From: Blastococcus sp. CT_GayMR20
GTDB lineage: Bacteria; Actinomycetota; Actinomycetes; Mycobacteriales; Geodermatophilaceae
NCBI RefSeq assembly: GCF_004570345.1
Contig: NZ_SPQM01000061.1
Location: 1 to 28,713, forward strand
Length of the DNA: 28,713 nt
Direction of reading: 5' to 3'
The notes below the pieces were generated by a model that was given only the letters and a program-made list of their open reading frames with translations, was not told the DNA's origin and did no database searches. Each line of letters begins with the position of its first letter. Position 1 is the first letter of the stretch. Below are positions 23,460 through 28,713 of the stretch, one piece after another. A program made the position numbers and the translations under genes.

Positions 23460-24541
23460 GCCACTCTCCGGGCCAGCCGCGCCGCGATCACGTCGGAGAG
23501 CAGCAGGAAGATGAGGATCAGCGCCTCGATGATCAGGACCATCTCGACGGGGACACCGACGGTCCGCTGCATCGAGCCGGCACCGACCTCCAGGATCGCG
23601 ATCCCGAAGGCGACCACCGGCACCCACAGGGCACTGCCCCGCGCGATGAGCCCGATGATGATGCCGAGCAGCAGGAAGTTGGACTGCATGCCCTCGATGG
23701 CGCGGCCGTGCACGCCGCTGACCTCCAGAGCCCCGGCGAGGCCGCCGAGCGCACCGCCGACGATCAGCGCGATCACCGCGACGCGCTCGACCCGGATGCC
23801 GTTGATGGCTGCCGCGCGCGGGTTGGTGCCCGCCGCCCGCAGCTCGAAGCCGGCAGACGTCCGCCGGGTCACGAGGATCGTCACGAGCGAGACGAGTACC
23901 GCGAGGAGCAGACCGGCGTGCACCCCCGGCGGCCCGCCGATCACCGGAAGCTCGGCGCCCTCGCCGACCCCGCGCGTCGCGGCCACGCCGGCGGCCGGGT
24001 CGGTCCACACCTCTGTCGCGGCGTAGTCGAGCACCTGGAACGAGACGAAGTTCAGCAGGACCGTGCTGAGGATCTCGTTGACGTGGAACCGGCCCATGAG
24101 CAGCGCCGCGATCCCCGCCCAGACGACGCCGGCGAGCACCCCGGCGACGATGACCATCGGCAGCAGGACGGCGGCCGGCAGGTCCGCGTAGACGATGCCG
24201 ACCCCGGCGGCGGCCGTGGCGCCGACGAGCAGCTGACCCTCACCACCGATGTTGAACCGGCCCACGGCCAGCGGGATGGTGAAGCCGAGAGCGAGCAGGG
24301 TCAGCGGCACCCACTTCGTCAGGGTCTCGGTGAAGCCGAAGTTCGTCTTGAACGACGTGGTGAAGATCGTCCGGTACGCCTCGACCGGGTCGTAGCCCAG
24401 CGCAGCGATCACGATCCCCGCGACGACGAAGGCGAGGACCAGCGCGAGGACGTAGGGCAGCACCCGGCGGACCAGGCGCGCCGCCACGCTCGGGCGCGCC
24501 GGAGCGGCGACCTCTGGCTCGGCGAGCATCGGGGCGGTCAC
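23456..24541 (-). CDS. ABC transporter permease, BmpA/nucleoside type (first permease)
   Basis: Partner channel subunit (NupP/YufP class), 361 residues. GTG 24541 overlaps the ATPase stop in a GTGA; a nearby in-frame ATG (24529) is an alternative. A polar N-terminus of about 25 residues leads into LPYVLALVLAFVVAGIVIA and roughly nine more helices. RFNIGGEGQLLVGA is the family motif (periplasmic entrance), and GFELRAAGTNPRAAAINGI is the ATPase-contact loop. As usual for this class the first permease is longer than the second. The substrate may be a nucleoside, but no nucleoside hydrolase or phosphorylase is adjacent to confirm it. Confidence 0.9.
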   Translation of the reverse strand: MTAPMLAEPEVAAPARPSVAARLVRRVLPYVLALVLAFVVAGIVIAALGYDPVEAYRTIFTTSFKTNFGFTETLTKWVPLTLLALGFTIPLAVGRFNIGGEGQLLVGATAAAGVGIVYADLPAAVLLPMVIVAGVLAGVVWAGIAALLMGRFHVNEILSTVLLNFVSFQVLDYAATEVWTDPAAGVAATRGVGEGAELPVIGGPPGVHAGLLLAVLVSLVTILVTRRTSAGFELRAAGTNPRAAAINGIRVERVAVIALIVGGALGGLAGALEVSGVHGRAIEGMQSNFLLLGIIIGLIARGSALWVPVVAFGIAILEVGAGSMQRTVGVPVEMVLIIEALILIFLLLSDVIAARLARRVA

Positions 24542-26160
24542 GCGGCCTCCTCGCGGACGCCGGCCATCAGCCGGCCGAGCTCGTACGCGTCGTAGTCGCC
24601 GCGACTGCGTTCCCCGACGACTTCGCCGGAGTACAGGACGACCATCCGGTCGGCGAGCAGGCTCAGCTCGTCGAGGTCCTCGGAGATCAGGACGACGGCG
24701 CATCCCCGGTTCCGCGCCTCCTGCACCCGGTCGTAGACGAACCGCGTCGACCGCAGGTCCAGGCCGCGGGTGGGGTTCTGCAGGACGAGGACCGAGGGCT
24801 CCCGGCCGAAGGCCCGGGCCAGGATCAGCCGTTGGATGTTGCCGCCCGACAGGTTGCCCGCCGGCGCCTCGGGGCCAGGGGTCTTGATCGAATAGCGGTC
24901 GATCGTCTCCCGGGCGTGTTCCCGGACGCGCCGCCAGTCGATGAGTCCGGCGCGCCGGTAGGCGGGACTGCGCTGGGCGCCGAGGAGGAGGTTGTCGGTG
25001 CACGAGGCGGCGCCGAGGATGCCGTCGCGGTGCCGGTCCTCGGGCACGTAGGCCACGCCCGCGGTCAACCAGCTGCGCGTGCGCGCGCCGGCCAGGTCGG
25101 TCCCGTCGACGAGCACGGCGCCGGCCCTGGTCTCCCGCACCCCGGCGAGCGCCTCGGCCAGTTCGACCTGCCCGTTCCCGGCCACGCCGGCGACACCGAG
25201 CACCTCGCCGGACCGGACCGTCAGGTCGATCCCGCGCACGGCATCGACCCCCTGGTCGTTGGGCACCACCAGACCCGAGACGGTCAGCCGTGCCTCGCGA
25301 GCGGCCGTGGGCTCCTGGGCCGCAGCGGGCTCCTCCGGCGCGACCGCGCCGACGGCTGCGAGACCGAGGGCGGCGGTGACGTCGGACGACTGCTCGGTGG
25401 CCAGCTCCCCCACCATCAGCGACGCCAGGCCGGTGGCGTCGGTGTCGGAGCGGCGCACGGTGGTCAGCCGGCGGCCGTCCCGCATCACCGAGATCCGGTC
25501 GCAGATCGCGAGCACCTCGCGCACCTTGTGGGAGATGAAGACGACGCTCGTCCCTTCGGCGACGATGCCGCGCAGCGAGGCGAAGAGGTCGTCCACCTCC
25601 TGGGGCGTGAGGTTGGTGGTCGGCTCGTCGAGGATGAGGATGCGGGCGCCCCGGTAGAGCACCTTCAGGATCTCCACCCGTTGCCGGGCACCGACCGAGA
25701 GCCGGTCGGTCCGCGCGCGGGGGTCCACAGCCAGTCCGAACCGCTCGGAGAGCTCGGTGATCCGCCGGGCGGCGTTGCGCAGTCCCCCGGAGGACCCACC
25801 GGTGCCCAGCACGACGTTCTCGACCACCGAGTACGTCGACACCTGGAGCAGGTGCTGGTGCACCATCCCGATCCCGTGCTCGATGGCGTCCCGCGGTGAG
25901 CGGATGTGCACCTCGCGACCGTCGACCTCGATCTCACCGGCGTCCGGGCGGTAGAGGCCGTACAGGACGTTCATCAGCGTGGTCTTGCCTGCCCCGTTGC
26001 CGCCGACCAGCCCGTGCACCTCACCGGCGGCCAGCTCGAAGTCCGCGTCGACCAGTGCCCGCACCGGACCGAAGGACTTGGTGACGCCGGTCATCGTGAG
26101 CGGCCGGGCCGACGCGGGCGCGGAGCTCCGCGCCGACCCGGTGCCGTGTGCGCTGCTCAC
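24538..26160 (-). CDS. ABC transporter ATP-binding protein, BmpA/nucleoside type
   Basis: Double-domain ATPase (NupO/YufO class), 540 residues, energising the importer. GTG 26160 overlaps the binding-protein stop as GTGA. Domain 1 has Walker A VGGNGAGKTT (52-61), Q-loop MVHQHL, signature LSVGARQRVEILK and Walker B ILILDEPTTNLTP. Domain 2 has a degenerate Walker A (VAGNGQVE), signature LSGGNIQRLILARAF and an altered Walker B, VLVLQNPTRGLD, where the usual Asp-Glu is Gln-Asn. Loss in the second site is common in this class, which has one working ATP site. A Glu/Ala-rich insert between the domains (PEEPAAAQEPTAA) is a flexible linker. Confidence 0.93.
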   Translation of the reverse strand: MSSAHGTGSARSSAPASARPLTMTGVTKSFGPVRALVDADFELAAGEVHGLVGGNGAGKTTLMNVLYGLYRPDAGEIEVDGREVHIRSPRDAIEHGIGMVHQHLLQVSTYSVVENVVLGTGGSSGGLRNAARRITELSERFGLAVDPRARTDRLSVGARQRVEILKVLYRGARILILDEPTTNLTPQEVDDLFASLRGIVAEGTSVVFISHKVREVLAICDRISVMRDGRRLTTVRRSDTDATGLASLMVGELATEQSSDVTAALGLAAVGAVAPEEPAAAQEPTAAREARLTVSGLVVPNDQGVDAVRGIDLTVRSGEVLGVAGVAGNGQVELAEALAGVRETRAGAVLVDGTDLAGARTRSWLTAGVAYVPEDRHRDGILGAASCTDNLLLGAQRSPAYRRAGLIDWRRVREHARETIDRYSIKTPGPEAPAGNLSGGNIQRLILARAFGREPSVLVLQNPTRGLDLRSTRFVYDRVQEARNRGCAVVLISEDLDELSLLADRMVVLYSGEVVGERSRGDYDAYELGRLMAGVREEAA

Positions 26161-27188
26161 TCGACGGGCGTGACGTCGCGCTCGACCTCGATCTCGCCGG
26201 CAGCCAGCTGCTCGACGATCTGCTCGACCTCGTCGATCACGGCCTGATCGACGTTCTGGGGCGTCTGCAGCGAGATGCCCTGCTCGTAGGACATCCCGAG
26301 GTAACCGCCGGTCTCGCCGTCCTCGATCCCGGTGAGGATGTCGTCGAGCATCACCGAGAAGTCGTAGAGGACCGACGTCAGGTAGTGGTCCGCCGACAGG
26401 TTGGACTTGTCGGTGTACTTGGCGGTCATCAGGACGCCCGGGCCGGCGTCGCCGACGGCCTCGAAGGCGCCGACCGCACCGAGGTTGAGAGAGGTGAGGA
26501 CGACGTCGTTGCCGTCGGCGAGCAGCTGGCTGGCGAACTGCTGGGCCTTGGTGGGGTCGTTGAAGTCGCCGGTCCACACGGGCGTGAACGTGGCGTCGGA
26601 CCCACTGTCGGCCAGCGCCTGCTCCACCGCGTGCACCTCGGAGTAGGAGAAGGGCAGCGTCACGCCGCCGAGGTAGGCGATGTTCCCGGTCTGCGACGCA
26701 GCCGCGGCAAGCACGCCGAGCGGGTAGAACGCCAGGTGGAAGTTGCGGTCCAGGACCCAGACGTTGTCGGGCACGTCGGCCGGCTCGGTGTCCTGCTCGG
26801 CGATGAACACCACGTCGGGCGCCTCCTCGGCCACGGCGACCGTGGCGTCGTAGAACTGGCTGCCGTGGGTCCAGATGACCGTGTACCCGTCGGCCACGTA
26901 CTCGCGCAGGACGCGCTCGGCGTCGGGTACCTGGACGCTCTCGGAGTACGTGGTCTCCGCGCCGTGCTCCTGCTCCGCCGCCTGGAGCGCCTCCAGGCCG
27001 AGGAAGGTGTAGTCGGCGTCCGTCGTCGTGCCGGAGAAGACCGCTGCGATACGGGGGGCGTCGCCGCCGCCGGACCCGCCCTCGTTCCCGCCGTCGGCGG
27101 CGCCGCCGCCGCCGTCGTCGCCGCACGCGGCGACGAACATCAGCATCGCAGTGGCCAGAGCGCTCGCGGTGAGTCGGGCGGATCGCAT
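26157..27188 (-). CDS. BmpA-family substrate-binding lipoprotein
   Basis: Extracellular receptor of the importer, 343 residues, of the BMP/PnrA family. Start at MRSARLTASA (27188) is chosen since a lipoprotein signal follows at once, with lipobox VAAC (Cys22); AGAGGA lies rather far upstream, and ATG 27200 is an alternative. After a Gly/Asp-rich linker the fold opens with APRIAAVFSGTTTDADYTFLG. The central GNIAYLGGVTLPFSYSEVHAVEQAL is typical of the family, and PQNVDQAVIDEVEQIVEQLAAGEI is its usual C-terminal helix. Known members bind purine nucleosides; some bind other small metabolites. First gene of a four-gene operon behind a LacI-type operator. Confidence 0.9.
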   Translation of the reverse strand: MRSARLTASALATAMLMFVAACGDDGGGGAADGGNEGGSGGGDAPRIAAVFSGTTTDADYTFLGLEALQAAEQEHGAETTYSESVQVPDAERVLREYVADGYTVIWTHGSQFYDATVAVAEEAPDVVFIAEQDTEPADVPDNVWVLDRNFHLAFYPLGVLAAAASQTGNIAYLGGVTLPFSYSEVHAVEQALADSGSDATFTPVWTGDFNDPTKAQQFASQLLADGNDVVLTSLNLGAVGAFEAVGDAGPGVLMTAKYTDKSNLSADHYLTSVLYDFSVMLDDILTGIEDGETGGYLGMSYEQGISLQTPQNVDQAVIDEVEQIVEQLAAGEIEVERDVTPVE

Positions 27189-27229
27189 GGACGGGACCAT
27201 CCTCTGGTTGGGCTCGGTGGGTCCGTCCA

Positions 27230-27257
27230 CTTTTACTTAAGCGCTAAGGTGTGTCCA
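27230..27257 (-). promoter_or_regulatory. Likely promoter of the Bmp-type operon
   Basis: On the minus strand TGGACA (27252-27257), a 16-bp spacer and TAAAAG (27230-27235) make a moderate promoter about 35 nt before the binding-protein start. The spacer contains the LacI-type palindrome. Confidence 0.45.
27236..27248. promoter_or_regulatory. LacI-type operator
   Basis: CTTAAGCGCTAAG has a perfect AGCGCT core with TTA/TAA flanks, the central-CG pattern of LacI-family sites. It is AT-richer than its surroundings and lies between the -35 and -10 boxes of the Bmp operon. No LacI-family gene is in the window. Confidence 0.6.
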
Positions 27258-27310
27258 GAGTCACGCGCTCTAACCGCAACGCAATCGAGACCGACCGCCG
27301 GCCGTTCGGT

Positions 27311-28108
27311 TCAGCCGCGGCGCCAGTCGTCGGCCTCCAGGTGCGAGCCGGCCATCGGGCCCATCTGGAGCATGCCGCCGTCCACCGCCCAGGACGCGCC
27401 GGTGACGTAGCCGGCCTCCGGTGCGGCGAGGAGTGCGACGACGGCGGCCACCTCGCGGGCGTCGCCCGGCCGGCCGAGCGGAATCCCGGGTCGGCGGTGC
27501 CCCGGCGCCGTCGGGTCCTCGTCCTCCTGGCCGGTCATCGCGGTGGCGATCTCCCCCGGCGCCACGGCGTTGACGGTGATGCCGTGCTCGGCCAGCTCGA
27601 GCGCGGCCACCTTCGTCAGCAGCCCCAGCCCGCCCTTGGCGGCGCAGTAGGCCGCGGCCCCGACCCGCGGCTGGTGCTCGTGGACGCTGGTGATGTTGAC
27701 GATCCGCCCACCCCGCCCGGCGGCGACCATGCGCCGGGCGGCCCGCTGCAGACACAGGAACGCGCCGTCGAGATCGGTGGCCAGCACCTCCCGCCAGGTG
27801 CCCAGGTCGAGCTCGAGCAACGGGGTCGAGTGCCCCGTGCCGGCGTCGTTCACCAGGACGTCGACCCCGCCGAGGAGGGCGGCGAGCTCGTCGACCACGT
27901 CGGCGGCATCGGGGAGTCGGGTCAGGTCGAGGTGCCGGACCTCCGCGCGCCGGCCCAGAGCCCGGACCTCCTCGGCGGTCGCGTGGCCGGCCGCCTCGTC
28001 GCGGAACCAGGTGATGCCGACGTCGCAGCCCTGCTCGGCGAGCGCGACGGCGATCGCCCGGCCGATGCCCGACTCCGACCCGGTGACGATCGCGACGCGA
28101 GAACCCAT
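27311..28108 (-). CDS. Short-chain dehydrogenase/reductase
   Basis: A classical SDR of 265 residues, cytoplasmic, NAD(P)-dependent. The start is MGSRVAIVTG (28108); the frame continues upstream without family sequence. The cofactor motif TGSESGIG spans 9-16, NDAG 87-90, and the catalytic set is Ser141, Tyr154 and Lys158 (YCAAK). AVAPGEIATAMT and GYVTGASWAVDGGMLQMGP form the usual C-terminal part. The form is close to glucose/ribitol-type or 3-oxoacyl reductases; the substrate cannot be told. It lies 10 nt after the WYL regulator gene and probably shares its transcript. A 122-bp gap separates it from the Bmp operon on the same strand. Confidence 0.88.
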   Translation of the reverse strand: MGSRVAIVTGSESGIGRAIAVALAEQGCDVGITWFRDEAAGHATAEEVRALGRRAEVRHLDLTRLPDAADVVDELAALLGGVDVLVNDAGTGHSTPLLELDLGTWREVLATDLDGAFLCLQRAARRMVAAGRGGRIVNITSVHEHQPRVGAAAYCAAKGGLGLLTKVAALELAEHGITVNAVAPGEIATAMTGQEDEDPTAPGHRRPGIPLGRPGDAREVAAVVALLAAPEAGYVTGASWAVDGGMLQMGPMAGSHLEADDWRRG

Positions 28109-28118
28109 GGGCCCGACG

Positions 28119-28713
28119 CTAGGCAGGACGGGCGATGTCCGCAGCCCGGGCGAACCGCGCGCCCCACTCGGCCAGGAGGTCGCCCAACTCGGTCGGCGAG
28201 ACCACGCTGAACTCCGCACCGACCATGCCCAGCGCCAGTGCGGGCCAGCTCAGGTCGTCGGGCTCCATCCGGACCCGGCAGCGCCCCGGTCCGAGCTCCT
28301 CGACCGTCGCCCACTGGCCGATCCGCCGCCGCACGTCGTCCGCCGGTGCCTGCACCAGCACCTCGACGTCGTGCGCCGGGATCCGCGTGGCGATCCCGGC
28401 CCGGACGAACGCCTCGGCGTCGGCGGCCGGCAGCGGGCGGGGCGCGAAGCGCGCGCCGGTACTGCTCGGGCCGGTCAGCCGGTCGAGGCGGAAGCTGCGC
28501 CAGTCGCCCCGGTCGACGTCGTGGGCCACGAGGTACCAGCGCCGGCCGAGGGCGACCAGCCGGAACGGCTCCACGAGCCGCTCGGTGCGGTCCCCGTTCG
28601 CCGCGGTGTAGACGAACCGCAGCCGCTCGGTGTCGCGGCAGGCCTGGGCGACGACGGTGAGGTCGTGCGGATCGACGCTCGCCTCGCCGCGCCAGGTCGC
28701 GGAGACGGTGACC
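28119..28713 (-). CDS. WYL-domain transcriptional regulator, C-terminal part (5' end outside window)
   Basis: Last 197 residues of a YafY/DeoR-like regulator; the frame is open to the window edge, so the N-terminal helix-turn-helix is missing from view. RLRFVYTAANGDRTERLVEP opens the WYL domain, and the name-giving RRWYLVAHD follows, with RSFRLDRL closing it. The rest, from about residue 120, is the WCX-type C-terminal extension (VEVLVQAPADDVRRR; PDDLSWPALALGMVGAEFSVVSPTEL). WYL domains sense small ligands or nucleic acids. It precedes the SDR gene by 10 nt on the same strand, so it may regulate it. Confidence 0.9.
   Translation of the reverse strand, partial: VTVSATWRGEASVDPHDLTVVAQACRDTERLRFVYTAANGDRTERLVEPFRLVALGRRWYLVAHDVDRGDWRSFRLDRLTGPSSTGARFAPRPLPAADAEAFVRAGIATRIPAHDVEVLVQAPADDVRRRIGQWATVEELGPGRCRVRMEPDDLSWPALALGMVGAEFSVVSPTELGDLLAEWGARFARAADIARPA

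Noticed and set aside
1..28713. CRISPR array, tRNA, rRNA, insertion sequence or prophage
   Set aside because: No regularly spaced repeats, cloverleaf sequence, rRNA-like stretch, transposase, integrase or terminal inverted repeats were seen on either strand.

Overview
The window is about 28.7 kb of very GC-rich DNA with GTG/ATG starts, many 4-nt stop/start overlaps and TTGACC-N17-TAnnnT promoters. This points to a high-GC actinobacterium. The gene mix (actinobacterial xylose isomerase, ROK regulators, NDH-2, WYL regulator) would suit the Geodermatophilaceae and relatives, but that placement is an inference. No rRNA, tRNA, CRISPR array, insertion sequence or phage gene was seen. The two end genes are cut: a DEAD-box helicase at the left and a WYL regulator at the right.

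Layout. 1-1777 (+): helicase C-terminus, a DoxX-like membrane protein and a lipoprotein cupredoxin with a perfect palindrome upstream. 1883-8246 (-): one sugar operon read leftwards, RbsA-type ATPase, RbsC-type permease, periplasmic sugar-binding lipoprotein, Gfo/Idh/MocA dehydrogenase and a xylose-isomerase-like TIM-barrel protein. 8317-13599: a ROK regulator, then the xylose genes: xylR (ROK) and xylA leftwards, xylB rightwards from a shared intergenic region. 13659-15841: an alpha/beta hydrolase and a type II NADH dehydrogenase, divergent. 15844-20447 (-): amylosucrase, YbdK-type carboxylate-amine ligase and an erythromycin-esterase-like protein. 20551-22526 (+): a trypsin-like/PDZ protease with no visible export signal, and a membrane diguanylate cyclase. 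22530-27257 (-): a compact four-gene BmpA/nucleoside-type ABC importer whose genes all overlap by 4 nt, behind a LacI-type operator. 27311-28713 (-): an SDR dehydrogenase and the WYL regulator.

How the parts fit. xylA and xylB make the isomerase route from D-xylose to xylulose 5-phosphate. The promoters of the ABC/dehydrogenase operon and of xylR-xylA carry the same 11-bp element, CATTAGTCGGT on the + strand, each exactly 9 nt beyond a TAnnTT -10 box. One ROK protein could therefore control both units. This is the strongest unannotated signal in the window. The dehydrogenase plus TIM-barrel pair next to a sugar importer resembles oxidation-elimination pathways for glycosides or anhydrosugars such as levoglucosan, so the importer may not be only a xylose importer. 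xylB has no clear ribosome binding site; it may be read by coupling to an 8-codon leaderless upstream ORF that ends across its start codon.
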